Origin: an uncultured Prevotellaceae bacterium | Lineage (GTDB): Bacteria; Bacteroidota; Bacteroidia; Bacteroidales; Bacteroidaceae | Direction: 5' to 3' | Length of the DNA: 64,000 bases | Assembly (NCBI GenBank): GCA_902784615.1 | Contig: CACZVN010000011.1 | Span: 1 to 64,000 of the forward strand | Shown: in pieces, positions 18,154 to 27,994 of the stretch | Layout: the number at the start of each line of letters is the position of its first letter | Numbering within the stretch: position 1 is the stretch's first letter | The notes under the pieces: generated by a model | Told to the model about the DNA's origin: nothing | Database searches by the model: none | Seen by the model: the letters and a program-made list of their open reading frames with translations, nothing else | Program-made: the position numbers and the translations under genes

Positions 18154-19107
18154 TTAATACGCTTCGCGATATTTGGAGTCATCCTTGTCGTCCATCATGG
18201 AAAGATAAGACTGGTAGCGGCTCTGGGCGATGTAATGGTCTCCAAGGGCCTGCAACACGGCACAGCCAGGCTCGTGGGTATGGGTGCAGTTGGAGAAACG
18301 GCAGTCCTTGGAGAATCGGAAGATCTCGCGGAAGTAACTGGTGAGTTCCTCGGGCTCCATGTCAAAAGTGCCGAAGCCTTTGATGCCCGGCGTGTCAATG
18401 AGCCAGCCCCTCGACGAACTCAGGGACCGCTGAGAGGTTAGAGGAATCATCTCAGAAAAGGTGGTGGTATGCTGACCTGTGTTATGGGCATCGGAGATCT
18501 CTGCGGTACGGAGGTTTACGCCAGGCACCAACTGATTAATCAACGTTGATTTCCCCACACCACTGTTGCCGCTGAGCAGGGTGATTCTGTTTTCAAGCAA
18601 TGGGCGCAGTTCCTCCACGCCCTCCCCCGTGACCGCAGAAATGGCACGGCACTCGTAGCCAATGGTCTCGTAGAGGGAGATCATCATCTGCTGATAGCGC
18701 AGCATATCCTCACTGAGCAGGTCTGTCTTATTGAACACCAATACGACTGGCACGCGATAAGCCTCTGCAGAAGCGAGGAAACGGTCGATAAAAGTAGTAG
18801 AGGTCTGGGGATGATCGACGGTGACGATCAGGAATGCCTGATCGACATTGGCGGCAATGATATGGCTCTGTTTGGAGAGGTTTTGCGACTTACGGATGAT
18901 GTAGTTACGACGGTCCTCGATATCAGTGATAAAGGCCGTACCCTCGGGATTCGTCACCAACTGCACCCTATCGCCCACAGCCACAGGGTTCGTGCTGCGG
19001 ATACCCTTCAGGCGAAAGTTTCCCTTCACCTTAGAATCAATCAGCTGGCCATCGTCCGTCAGGACGGTGTACCAGCTGCCAGTATTCTTGACGACGAGGC
19101 CCCTCAT
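18154..19107 (-). CDS. rsgA: Ribosome small subunit-dependent GTPase A
   Basis: Circularly permuted GTPase that checks 30S maturation. 317 residues: N-terminal OB fold, then NKTDLLS (G4) before [14 protein letters not shown] (G1) and DTPGIKGFG (G3), which is the permuted order. The C-terminal zinc-binding segment [16 protein letters not shown] is intact. It starts 1 bp after the frr stop, so the two form an operon of ribosome-assembly and recycling factors. Confidence 0.96.
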   Translation of the reverse strand: MRGLVVKNTGSWYTVLTDDGQLIDSKVKGNFRLKGIRSTNPVAVGDRVQLVTNPEGTAFITDIEDRRNYIIRKSQNLSKQSHIIAANVDQAFLIVTVDHPQTSTTFIDRFLASAEAYRVPVVLVFNKTDLLSEDMLRYQQMMISLYETIGYECRAISAVTGEGVEELRPLLENRITLLSGNSGVGKSTLINQLVPGVNLRTAEISDAHNTGQHTTTFSEMIPLTSQRSLSSSRGWLIDTPGIKGFGTFDMEPEELTSYFREIFRFSKDCRFSNCTHTHEPGCAVLQALGDHYIAQSRYQSYLSMMDDKDDSKYREAY

Positions 19108-19108
19108 C

Positions 19109-19669
19109 CTACACCGTCATGATTTCCTTGTTCTTAGCGGCAATCAGTTCGTCGATCTTCTTGATGAACTTGTCATGGATCTTCTGAAGTTCCAGTTCAG
19201 CATCCTTCTCATTGTCTTCGCTCAGTCCATCCTTGATGGCCTTCTTCAGTTTCTCCTTGATATCGGCACGTACATTGCGCACCTCGACCTTAGCCCTCTC
19301 GGCAATCTTATTACACTGCTTAGTGAGGTCGCGACGACGCTCCTCCGTAGGCTGTGGGATATTCAGGCGGATTACCTCACCATTGTTCTCTGGGGTGATA
19401 CCTACATCGGAGTCCATGATGGCCTTCTCAATGTTCTTAATCTCCTTGCGATCCCAGGGCTTAATGGCAATGGTACGAGCATCGGGCACTGACAGGTTAG
19501 CCACCTGATTCAGAGGCACCTTACTGCCATAGGAATCCACGCGCACGCCATCGAGGATGGCAATATTGGCACGACCTGCACGGATGCGGTTCAATTCGTC
19601 CTCCAGGAACATGGCTGCCATTTCCATGCGCTCCTCACTCTTCTTCAATGTCTCTTTTACGTCTAACAT
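19109..19669 (-). CDS. frr: Ribosome recycling factor
   Basis: Acts with EF-G to split post-termination ribosomes. 186 residues, normal length, with the conserved [38 protein letters not shown] and [15 protein letters not shown] blocks and two long charged helices. It is the promoter-proximal gene of the frr-rsgA pair. Confidence 0.97.
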   Translation of the reverse strand: MLDVKETLKKSEERMEMAAMFLEDELNRIRAGRANIAILDGVRVDSYGSKVPLNQVANLSVPDARTIAIKPWDRKEIKNIEKAIMDSDVGITPENNGEVIRLNIPQPTEERRRDLTKQCNKIAERAKVEVRNVRADIKEKLKKAIKDGLSEDNEKDAELELQKIHDKFIKKIDELIAAKNKEIMTV

Positions 19670-19696
19670 AATCTTACAGTTTTAGTCTTTCTGTTG

Positions 19697-19705
19697 ACAA
19701 AAGTA
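19697..19705 (-). promoter_or_regulatory. -7 promoter box for frr-rsgA
   Basis: TACTTTTGT on the minus strand fits TAnnTTTG and lies 27 nt before the frr start. Confidence 0.55.
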
Positions 19706-19795
19706 AAACTTTTCCATGAAAATACCAAATGTTTTACAGTTTTTTGCATCATTTTCTCCAATAATATAATAGGTGTAAGGAACGAAAGCGGCTAA

Positions 19796-19867
19796 ATACC
19801 ATATTTGTGGTATGCAGAATAACCCTTATATGCGATTCTGTGAGTCAGAATTTCGCCGTACCTTTGC
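19796..19867 (+). promoter_or_regulatory. cysK promoter region with upstream inverted repeat
   Basis: TACCTTTGC at 19859-19867 is the -7 box. ATACCA (19796-19801) and TGGTAT (19808-19813) form an inverted repeat around 60 bp upstream, which could be an activator site; that role is a guess. Confidence 0.55.
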
Positions 19868-19913
19868 ACCCAGAAAGATCAAGAACAAGTTAAACTTTTA
19901 AAACATCAGAATT

Positions 19914-20861
19914 ATGGCAAAGATTGCAAAACAGTTGACCGACCTGATTGGCAACACTCCATTACTGGAACTCAGTAAGTTCTCAAAGGCAAAAGGTCTT
20001 GAGACCCCGATTATCGCAAAGGTGGAATTCTTCAACCCTGGCGGCAGTGTAAAGGACCGTATCGCATTGGCGATGATAGAAGATGCAGAGAAAAAAGGAC
20101 TGCTGAAGCCTGGTGCCACGATCATCGAGCCCACCAGTGGTAACACAGGTGTAGGACTGGCCCTGGTATCAGCCGTGAAGGGTTATAAGCTTATCCTGAC
20201 GATGCCAGAGACGATGAGTATCGAGCGCCGTAACCTGGTGAAAGCCTACGGTGCAGAGGTGCGTCTGACCAGTGGCAAGGACGGCATGCCTGGTGCCATC
20301 AAGGCTGCTGAAGCCCTGCGCGACAGCATCCCCGGCAGCATCATCCTGCAGCAGTTTGAGAATGGTGCCAACCCCGCCAAGCACTATGCCACCACAGGTC
20401 CTGAGATCTGGGAACAGACAGAGGGAAAGATTGATATCTTCGTAGCAGGTGTAGGTACTGGTGGTACTGTATCAGGCGTAGCCAAATACCTGAAGGAGAA
20501 GAATCCCAACGTGAAGGTGATCGCTGTAGAACCTAAGTCTTCGCCCGTACTGAATGGCGGACAGAGCGGTCCTCATAAGATCCAGGGTATTGGTGCAGGC
20601 TTCGTGCCCAAAACTTATAATGGCACACTTATCGACGAGGTGTTCGACGTGGAGAATGACGATGCCATCCGTGCAGGACGCGAACTGGCCAAGTCCGACG
20701 GTCTGCTGGTAGGTATCTCCTCTGGTGCCGCTGCCTATGCTGCCTCGGAGATTGCCAAACGTCCTGAGAACAAAGGCAAGACTATCGTGGCCCTGTTGCC
20801 CGATACTGGTGAGCGTTACCTTTCCACCGTGCTTTACGCCTTCGAGGAATATCCACTTTAA
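19914..20861 (+). CDS. cysK: Cysteine synthase A (O-acetylserine sulfhydrylase)
   Basis: PLP enzyme making cysteine from O-acetylserine and sulfide. 315 residues. The PLP lysine is in PGGSVKDRIA, the substrate loop is EPTSGNTGVGLA, and the phosphate-binding glycine loop is GVGTGGTVSGVAKYL. The C-terminus has DTGERYLST, typical of CysK. It is a single-gene transcript: own -7 box upstream and a strong terminator at 20886-20926. Confidence 0.97.
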   Translation: MAKIAKQLTDLIGNTPLLELSKFSKAKGLETPIIAKVEFFNPGGSVKDRIALAMIEDAEKKGLLKPGATIIEPTSGNTGVGLALVSAVKGYKLILTMPETMSIERRNLVKAYGAEVRLTSGKDGMPGAIKAAEALRDSIPGSIILQQFENGANPAKHYATTGPEIWEQTEGKIDIFVAGVGTGGTVSGVAKYLKEKNPNVKVIAVEPKSSPVLNGGQSGPHKIQGIGAGFVPKTYNGTLIDEVFDVENDDAIRAGRELAKSDGLLVGISSGAAAYAASEIAKRPENKGKTIVALLPDTGERYLSTVLYAFEEYPL

Positions 20862-20885
20862 ATTGAATAACTGGTACATTTTTCT

Positions 20886-20926
20886 GCGCAAATGGCTCCA
20901 AAATGGGAGCTATTTGCGCTTTTTTC
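20886..20926 (+). terminator. Intrinsic terminator after cysK
   Basis: A stem of GCGCAAAT-GCTCC arms (20886-20899 and 20905-20919, one mismatch) is followed by seven bases of mostly T at 20920-20926. It separates cysK from the kinase operon, whose promoter starts 10 bp later. Confidence 0.9.
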
Positions 20927-20935
20927 TTTGAAATA

Positions 20936-20968
20936 TTTGGTTATTTGAGGAGAAACCATTATCTTTGC
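20936..20968 (+). promoter_or_regulatory. Promoter of the four-kinase operon
   Basis: TTTG at 20936-20939, a 20-bp spacer, and TATCTTTGC at 20960-20968. This is a near-ideal Bacteroidota promoter 28 nt upstream of the first kinase gene. No other box was found between the four kinase genes. Confidence 0.8.
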
Positions 20969-20996
20969 ACGACATTACTACAGACTGAAAACCCGT

Positions 20997-23138
20997 ATGA
21001 GCATACGACAATACCAACTCAGGATCTATCTGCTCTGCATCCTGATGGCAGGAACCCTGGCCGCACATGCCCAGAAAGAGAACATGGAGACGCTTTTCGA
21101 CATCCATCATCTGCTGGCATATCTGGTGGCGGCATTCCTGATTGTTGTATTCGTGATGCTTTTCTATAACCGCGTATTCTACTATCAGGAGAAAGATGCA
21201 AGAAGACAGTCGAACAGACTCAACATACAGTTGTCGATGATCCTCGACTCGAGCAAGACACAGACATGGACTTACGACATCGAGCGCGAACTCTATACGG
21301 TGGTGTCTGAACAGAATACCACGGAAACGAAATACACCTCCTTTGACTTCTCGCAATTCTACGACCGCAACGACTTCCAGGAACTGCGAAAAGCCATCAT
21401 GATCATCAGCAAAGGCAAGAAACAGTCGGAAACAATCGATGTCAAAGGGAGCCTTCCCAAGAATCCAAGAGAGCGACAGCGGATCTATGAGATAAACGTT
21501 TCCGTGCTCCGTAGCGACAGGCGAAACAACCCCACCATTCTGCTGGGTATCCAGCACGACATCACAGGGGAGAAGGAGAAGATGGAAAAGGCACAAAGCC
21601 TGACCCTGCGCTACCATACGGTATTCGACTCCTCGCAAGTGGATATGGTGTATTACGATGCTGACGGTTATCTGTCGGACATCAACGAAAAGGCGTGTGA
21701 AACCTTCCAGATCAACGACCGCGATGCACTGCTCAGAAGCAGGGTACATTACAAGGACATCCCCGTTCTGGCAGACTTGGACTTTCAGCATATCGACAGT
21801 TGCCAGATGTCGGTCATCTCTGATTTCAACCAAGTGAAGTCTGCCAGTGAACATCTGCAAAAGCCCAATAACGGGAAAAAACTCTATTACGAGATGAACG
21901 TCAGCACCATCCGCGACGAGCAGGGACAGGTGCAGGGAGTGGTCATCGCCGGGCGCGACATCACGGAGATGGTGGAGTCGAACCATCACCAACAGGAAGT
22001 AGGCAGACAACTTGACAAGACCACCAAGGAAATCAAGGCATACATCAATAATATCAACTACTCACTAAAAGTGAGTGACGTGCGGCTGATGAGTTATCAC
22101 CCTGAGGTTCACGAACTGGAGATCTCGAGCGACCTGAACAAGACGCAATATAAGATGACACCGCTGCGGGCTGTCAGTCTGCTGAAGGAAAGCGAGCGCC
22201 GTAGGGTCAAAGGTCTGTTCCGTAGGATGGACAACTACCAGAAGGAGGTATTCAGCGATACTTTCTGCACTATCATGCGCGACAATAAGGGCAGGAATAT
22301 CTACCTGAACTTCCATGTGATGCCTATCTATAACAAAGACGGTAGGATCACCCACTACTTCGGCATGTGCCGCAACGAGACGGAGATGACCTATACCGAA
22401 AGGAGGCTGCAGGAAGAGACGGCCAAGGCTCAGGAGACAGAGCAGTTGAAGAGTTCGTTCCTCCTGAACATGAGCTACGAGTTGCGTACGCCTCTGAATG
22501 CCGTCGTCGGTTTTGCCGAACTCTATAACGCCGAGCATAATCCGGAGGACGAGCCCATCTTCGCTGAAGAGATCAAGACGAACACCAACGTGCTGCTTGC
22601 GCTGATTAACGACATCCTGTTTATCTCACGTCTGGATGCCCATATGATTGAATTCAATTACCAGCCCTGCGACTTTGCTATGCTCTTCGACGGCTGGTGC
22701 TATATGGGATGGAGCACGCTGGGCCCAAACGTGAAGACCGTCGTGGAGAATCCCTATACGAAGCTCGACGTGAAGATCGACCAGCAGAATCTCGGCATGG
22801 TCATCCAGAAGCTCTGCGTACACTCGGCCAATAGCATCCAAGAAGGAATGGTACGTGCCAAATACGAATACCGCCACGGTGAACTCATGATTACCATTGA
22901 GGACACGGGACGTGGACTTTCGCCTGAGGCCAGAGCCAAGGCTTTCGACAGGTTCTCGCGCGAAGCCGGTGAAGAGAGACAGGGCACAGGCCTAGACCTG
23001 CCTATCGTAAAAGAACTGTTGGAACAGATGGGCGGCAACATCGAACTACAGTCTGAGTCAGGCAAGGGCACCGTCTTCTATGTCAGTATCCCCTGCGAGA
23101 TGATCAGCCTTGAGAAGAAATCAGAAATAATCGCATAA
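20997..23138 (+). CDS. Degenerate (pseudo) sensor histidine kinase 1, PAS-rich, no phosphoacceptor His
   Basis: A 713-residue protein. Signal-peptide-like N-terminus (cleavage near HAQ, residue 26), short periplasmic loop, one transmembrane helix (about 38-60), and three PAS-like regions (about 65-185, 200-325, 340-465). A HisKA-like dimer helix (about 480-545) and HATPase domain (about 585-705) follow. The H-box reads NMSYELRTPLNAVVGF: Y494 replaces the phosphorylated histidine. The N-box is also altered (KLCVHS: K605 and H609 where active kinases have Asn) and the G2 box is GTGLDL, while the G1 box DTGRG (D636) is kept. It therefore probably cannot autophosphorylate. It resembles kinase 3 (YHTVFDSS..DMVYYDADG). 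It is first in a four-gene operon; the next start is 13 bp on. Confidence 0.9.
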   Translation: MSIRQYQLRIYLLCILMAGTLAAHAQKENMETLFDIHHLLAYLVAAFLIVVFVMLFYNRVFYYQEKDARRQSNRLNIQLSMILDSSKTQTWTYDIERELYTVVSEQNTTETKYTSFDFSQFYDRNDFQELRKAIMIISKGKKQSETIDVKGSLPKNPRERQRIYEINVSVLRSDRRNNPTILLGIQHDITGEKEKMEKAQSLTLRYHTVFDSSQVDMVYYDADGYLSDINEKACETFQINDRDALLRSRVHYKDIPVLADLDFQHIDSCQMSVISDFNQVKSASEHLQKPNNGKKLYYEMNVSTIRDEQGQVQGVVIAGRDITEMVESNHHQQEVGRQLDKTTKEIKAYINNINYSLKVSDVRLMSYHPEVHELEISSDLNKTQYKMTPLRAVSLLKESERRRVKGLFRRMDNYQKEVFSDTFCTIMRDNKGRNIYLNFHVMPIYNKDGRITHYFGMCRNETEMTYTERRLQEETAKAQETEQLKSSFLLNMSYELRTPLNAVVGFAELYNAEHNPEDEPIFAEEIKTNTNVLLALINDILFISRLDAHMIEFNYQPCDFAMLFDGWCYMGWSTLGPNVKTVVENPYTKLDVKIDQQNLGMVIQKLCVHSANSIQEGMVRAKYEYRHGELMITIEDTGRGLSPEARAKAFDRFSREAGEERQGTGLDLPIVKELLEQMGGNIELQSESGKGTVFYVSIPCEMISLEKKSEIIA

Positions 23139-23151
23139 CACCCTGAAGAAG

Positions 23152-25188
23152 ATGAATATACTACTCACCGACATCACCACCAACAGCCACTATGCCGTAC
23201 AGAGCGTTTCCATGCTCATGGTGCTGGTGGTAATCATCGTCTTCATCATCAGCGGGGTGCTCAACCGTATCAGCATCCTCCGCATCCGGAAGAATACGGA
23301 TCGCATCAAGGATCTCTCCACCGTGCTGCAACAGACCCTGAACCTCAGTGGCAACTCCATCGTGAAACTCTCCATGCAGGATCACATGGGCTATAACATG
23401 CATGGTGACTTCCTGCCAAGGGATGGTATGAGTTATGAAGACAGTCTTGAATACATCCATCCTAACGACAGGTCCAACTATACCGCCTTTCTAAAGCGCC
23501 TCATTGACGGAGAATTGTCCGCGGAGTGTACCTTCCGCTGGGACACCAGCGGCAATGCGCATCTCGGACACTGGCGATACATAAACGACACTGGCATTGC
23601 CGAATTCCGGAACAAGAACCTGAAAACATCAGCGACCATCTATTGTACCCTGAAAGACAAGACGGAACAGGTGATACAGGAGATGACGCAGAACCAGTTG
23701 GCAGACAAATACCGCAGAGTATTTGAACAATCCATCACGGGTCTGGCCTTCTACGACAAAGACGGCATGCTGATTACCGCCAATAAGAAGATGCAGGAGA
23801 TCTTGAAGTTCCAATCAGAGGATGATCCCTACTACTACGAAAGAGCCGTCTATGACCTGCCCACATTCCGTGAAATACTGGACAACCGCCATCTGGAGGA
23901 AATGTCCTTCTGCAGAAAGAGCGTGGTTCTGGAGCGTGGCGTGAACTGTTATGTGGAGACGCGCATCCACCCCATCTACGATGAGAATGACAAACTCATC
24001 TATATCACGTTATCCATACGCGACGTCACACAGGAACGTCAGCTCTACCTACAGATCAAGGAGAACGACGAGAACACACGCCGCACCAACGAGGAGATCC
24101 AACAATATGAGACAGAACTACAATATGTGATGGAGAAGTGCAATATGCGCTTCTTCCGTACCTCATATAAAGACCGAACCTGTACCTTCTATAAGGGTAT
24201 GAACGCTCCAGAGAAGCAGATCACCTTCGACGAACTGGTTGAACACTTCATCAACAGACCATTTAGTAAAGGACAAGAAGGTCTGGAGAAGTACTTCAAA
24301 GAACCAAGAACCGACCTCACGCAGATGCACCCCTTCTTCCATGAAGGTGAAGACCTGCAGTGGAACTTCATCGACAGCGTGCCCTCGTATGACGAGAACG
24401 GCAAGTTGGAAGGTACCTACGGCGTCGTGCGCAATGTGAATACACTTATCGAAAAGCAGGAGCAACTGAAGCGTGAGACGGAGCGCGCCAACCAGTCTGG
24501 TTTGATGAAGAGTACCTTCATGGCGAACATGACGCACGAGATCCGTACTCCCCTGAATGCCATCGTAGGTTTCAGCGACGTACTGCCGATGCTCACCACC
24601 CCAGAGGAGAAACAGGAGATTATCCGCGTGATCATGAACAACTGTGACATGCTGATGCGCCTCATCAACGATGTGCTCGCCGTCTCGGAACTGGAAGGTG
24701 GCAGTATCAGTATCCAGCCCATTGAGACAGATTTCGCCAAGGCCTTCGACGATATGTGCATCTCACTGTCACAACGCGTGCAGACGCCAGGCGTGGAGTT
24801 TATCGCCGACAACCCCTATTCGACGCTTGTTACTACCATCGACAAGGAACGCATCCTACAGGTGCTCACCAACTTCGTCACCAACGCTGTCAAATACACC
24901 CAGCAGGGACATATCAAGGTGGGCTACGAATACCGTGAGACAGATGGTGGCGGACTCTACCTCTACTGTGAGGACACAGGTGCCGGCATCCCGAAGGAAT
25001 CACAGGCGAAAGTCTTCGAGCGTTTTGTGAAACTCAACGATTACGTACAGGGCACAGGTCTCGGACTGAACATCTCCAAGGCCATCGCAGAGAGTTGTAA
25101 GGGTGACATCGGCGTCAACTCCGAAGGCGAGGGCAAGGGTTGTACCTTCTGGGTATGGATTCCCTGTAAGGCAACCATCAGCAACTAA
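23152..25188 (+). CDS. Sensor histidine kinase 2, canonical H-box, PAS-rich
   Basis: A 678-residue kinase with one N-terminal transmembrane helix (about residues 19-38), preceded by only about 18 extracytoplasmic residues, so it has no periplasmic sensor domain. PAS-like regions lie at about 45-165, 185-300 and 320-440. The H-box NMTHEIRTPLNAIVGF carries H462; the N-box NFVTNAVKYT has N574 and N578; G1 is DTGAG and G2 GTGLGL. All catalytic signatures are present. It ends after the HATPase domain with no receiver or DNA-binding domain. It pairs with degenerate kinase 1 (13-bp gap) and is most similar in the window to kinase 4 (YRRVFEQSITGLAFYDKDG). Confidence 0.95.
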   Translation: MNILLTDITTNSHYAVQSVSMLMVLVVIIVFIISGVLNRISILRIRKNTDRIKDLSTVLQQTLNLSGNSIVKLSMQDHMGYNMHGDFLPRDGMSYEDSLEYIHPNDRSNYTAFLKRLIDGELSAECTFRWDTSGNAHLGHWRYINDTGIAEFRNKNLKTSATIYCTLKDKTEQVIQEMTQNQLADKYRRVFEQSITGLAFYDKDGMLITANKKMQEILKFQSEDDPYYYERAVYDLPTFREILDNRHLEEMSFCRKSVVLERGVNCYVETRIHPIYDENDKLIYITLSIRDVTQERQLYLQIKENDENTRRTNEEIQQYETELQYVMEKCNMRFFRTSYKDRTCTFYKGMNAPEKQITFDELVEHFINRPFSKGQEGLEKYFKEPRTDLTQMHPFFHEGEDLQWNFIDSVPSYDENGKLEGTYGVVRNVNTLIEKQEQLKRETERANQSGLMKSTFMANMTHEIRTPLNAIVGFSDVLPMLTTPEEKQEIIRVIMNNCDMLMRLINDVLAVSELEGGSISIQPIETDFAKAFDDMCISLSQRVQTPGVEFIADNPYSTLVTTIDKERILQVLTNFVTNAVKYTQQGHIKVGYEYRETDGGGLYLYCEDTGAGIPKESQAKVFERFVKLNDYVQGTGLGLNISKAIAESCKGDIGVNSEGEGKGCTFWVWIPCKATISN

Positions 25189-25207
25189 TGAACATAACAC
25201 CTCTATC

Positions 25208-27982
25208 ATGAAACGACATACCATATTAGCAGTGCTTTTGGCATACTGCTCTATCACTACAATACAGGCACAGCCTGACAGCACCAGGACGTTCACCACG
25301 GAGCATCCTCTCATTTATGAGGACGCCTGGGATCTGTGGCCCTACGTGTTCCTGAATGAGAACGGAGAACCCGACGGCTTTAACATCGACTTGCTGAAAC
25401 TGATCTTCAAGGAACTGGATATCCCCTATGTCATCAAACTGAAACCAACGCTCGACGCACAGGCAGACCTGAAGAGTGGCAAGTCAGACCTGATGCTGAG
25501 AATGGATGCCGACTTCTCGCGTGGCAATTCTTCCTATGGAAGAAGCATCGTACAACTGTTCACACACAGTGTCGTCATGCCTAAGGACCGTATCGTCAAC
25601 ATTGAGTCGGGTAAGAGTCTGTCGCGCTACACCGTCATCGTCCATGAGGGCAGTTTCAGTCACCACTTGATCAAGGACAAAGGATGGGCTAAGGAAATTA
25701 AAGCCTACGACGACATGAAGGAGGCCATCCAGCATGTCAGTACAGCCAATGAGGGCATTATTGTATGGAACACCATGTCGCTGAAATGGCTGATGCGGAA
25801 ATTCCACACAGACAATCTGACCATCGTACCTATCGACCTCCCCTACGGAGAATACAAGTTTATGTCGAAGAACCATCCACTGTTGGAACAGATTGACAGC
25901 GTCTATACCAAGTTGCGCGCCTCAGACCGTCTGCAGCCCATCCAGAACAAGTGGTTCTATCCTGACCGTAAAGAATCAGGAATTCCCGAATGGGTATGGA
26001 AAGTGGCATCCGGACTGGGCATTGTCGCACTCTGCCTGATTATCTATTACTTCTACTACCGTATCCGGGAACAGAGGATGACCAAGGAACTGAGGAAAAG
26101 CAATAACCGCCTGTCGCTGATCCTGAGAACCAGCCATGTCGATCTGTGGATCTATCATGTCATGACCAAGACCTTCACATGGATGGATGAACAGGGAAAG
26201 CCGGTGCGCAATTCCACTATAGACGAGTTCGCCTACCGCTATCATCCAGATGATGTGCGGAAGATCAACCAAGCCATTGACGACATCATCCGTCAGAAAG
26301 TGAAGACAGTGAACCTCAACATCAAGGCCTTCGAAGAAAAGAACGGCAGGGACGCACGCCACTACACCCTGTCACTTTCCGCCATGCACCAGGATAAGAG
26401 CGGGAAGCCCGTCACTATTCTTTGCACACGTAGCGATATCACCAACGAACTGCTCCGTCAGATGAAAGTCAAAGACACCATGCTGCGATACCAGGCCATC
26501 TTCCAGACCGCCATGATCGATATGATGTATTATGACCAGTACGGTATTATCCAGGATATCAATGAGAAGGCCCTTACTGCCCTGGGAACAGATATCGAGA
26601 CCATCAGGAAAAAGAAAATCTCCATCAACGATGTGCTCGGCATGGAGGTCGATCTGGAACATTTCGAGCTGACGTATCTGACGCAGATATCGACCGTGTC
26701 AGATGACCGCGCACTCAACAAGATATTGAAGAGGAAGAAACTCTTTTACGAACTGCAGCTGCTTCCCATCCACGATGTCAATGGCAAACTGATTGGTATC
26801 TTCGGCACTGGCCGTGATGTCACTGAGACGGCCGAGTCCTATCATCAGTTGGAGAAAAACGTAGTGGCACTACAGCATGCCAACGACGAGATCTCCGAAT
26901 ATATCCACAACATCGACTACGTGCTCACGGTGGGAGGCATCCGTATCGTGAAATACGATGTCGAGACCCACTTGCTCACCATCTTCAGCGAGGCAAACAA
27001 CGTGGAATATACCCTGACACAGACGCGACTGATGAATCTTGTTGATGAACGTTACAAGAAGAAGGTGGAGCGTCTTCTCAACAGTATGGACAACCAGACC
27101 AGCGGCACCGTTCATTTCGAAGTAAAGACCACGATCCATGGCAGAAACAGAAAGATTCTCCATCTGCAGTTCCACTTCATACCCTATCACGACAAGAGCG
27201 GCAAGATCAAGGATTACTTCGGCATGTGCCGTGACATCAGTCAGTTGAAGGATATTGAGGAGAAATTGGCAAAGGAGACGCTCAGGGCCCAGGAGGTGGA
27301 AGTGGTGAAGAACGCCTTCCTCCATAACATGTGCTTTGAGATCCGCACCCCGCTTAACGCTGTCGTGGGCTTTGCGGAACTGTTCCAGATGGAGCACTCA
27401 CAGGATGACGAGATCGTCTTTATCAACGAGATTAAGGAGAACTCCGCCAAACTGCTCAAGCTCATCAACGACATCCTCTTCCTCTCGCGCCTTGATGCCG
27501 ACATGATCACCATGAAGACGCACCCAGTGGACTTCGCCCAAGCCATAGAGCAGAAATGCGAGGGCATCTGGGGCAACGACAAGAATCCCGACGTGGAGTA
27601 TATCGTCAAGAAGCCCTTCAGGAAACTGGTGATAGATATAGATGAGTCTAACGTCAGCATCATCATCGACAAGATTATCACCAATGCCGTACAACATACC
27701 ACGAAAGGCCGTATCCTCGTACGCTACGACTACCTTGGTGATGAACTGATCGTGGCGGTAGATGACACTGGCGAAGGCATTCCCGAGGACACGCTGTCGC
27801 ATATCTTCGAACGCTTCGTCACAGGCGACGGTAACAACTCACGGGCAGGCCTGGGATTGAGTATCTGCCACGATCTCATCCAGCACCTCGGCGGCACCAT
27901 CAATATCAAGTCCGACATAGGCAAGGGCACCAGTGTATGGTTCACGGTTCCTTGTAAATCCCTTGAAATGGATAGAGTATAA
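25208..27982 (+). CDS. Degenerate sensor histidine kinase 3 with periplasmic solute-binding domain
   Basis: A 924-residue protein; the start at 25208 (MKRHTILAVLL) gives a signal peptide ending near IQAQ and follows kinase 2 by 19 bp. Residues about 30-255 form a family-3 solute-binding-protein domain (EHPLIYEDAW..GEPDGFNIDLLKLIF; NKWFYP at its end), then a transmembrane helix (about 262-283), PAS-like regions, HisKA-like helix and HATPase. The H-box is NMCFEIRTPLNAVVGF: F710 replaces the phosphoacceptor histidine. The N-box has K822 for the first Asn but keeps N826; G1 DTGEG is intact; G2 reads RAGLGL. ATP binding may survive, but classical phosphotransfer should not. It may be an allosteric partner of kinase 4. 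Confidence 0.92.
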   Translation: MKRHTILAVLLAYCSITTIQAQPDSTRTFTTEHPLIYEDAWDLWPYVFLNENGEPDGFNIDLLKLIFKELDIPYVIKLKPTLDAQADLKSGKSDLMLRMDADFSRGNSSYGRSIVQLFTHSVVMPKDRIVNIESGKSLSRYTVIVHEGSFSHHLIKDKGWAKEIKAYDDMKEAIQHVSTANEGIIVWNTMSLKWLMRKFHTDNLTIVPIDLPYGEYKFMSKNHPLLEQIDSVYTKLRASDRLQPIQNKWFYPDRKESGIPEWVWKVASGLGIVALCLIIYYFYYRIREQRMTKELRKSNNRLSLILRTSHVDLWIYHVMTKTFTWMDEQGKPVRNSTIDEFAYRYHPDDVRKINQAIDDIIRQKVKTVNLNIKAFEEKNGRDARHYTLSLSAMHQDKSGKPVTILCTRSDITNELLRQMKVKDTMLRYQAIFQTAMIDMMYYDQYGIIQDINEKALTALGTDIETIRKKKISINDVLGMEVDLEHFELTYLTQISTVSDDRALNKILKRKKLFYELQLLPIHDVNGKLIGIFGTGRDVTETAESYHQLEKNVVALQHANDEISEYIHNIDYVLTVGGIRIVKYDVETHLLTIFSEANNVEYTLTQTRLMNLVDERYKKKVERLLNSMDNQTSGTVHFEVKTTIHGRNRKILHLQFHFIPYHDKSGKIKDYFGMCRDISQLKDIEEKLAKETLRAQEVEVVKNAFLHNMCFEIRTPLNAVVGFAELFQMEHSQDDEIVFINEIKENSAKLLKLINDILFLSRLDADMITMKTHPVDFAQAIEQKCEGIWGNDKNPDVEYIVKKPFRKLVIDIDESNVSIIIDKIITNAVQHTTKGRILVRYDYLGDELIVAVDDTGEGIPEDTLSHIFERFVTGDGNNSRAGLGLSICHDLIQHLGGTINIKSDIGKGTSVWFTVPCKSLEMDRV

Positions 27983-27994
27983 AGAAAAAGCATC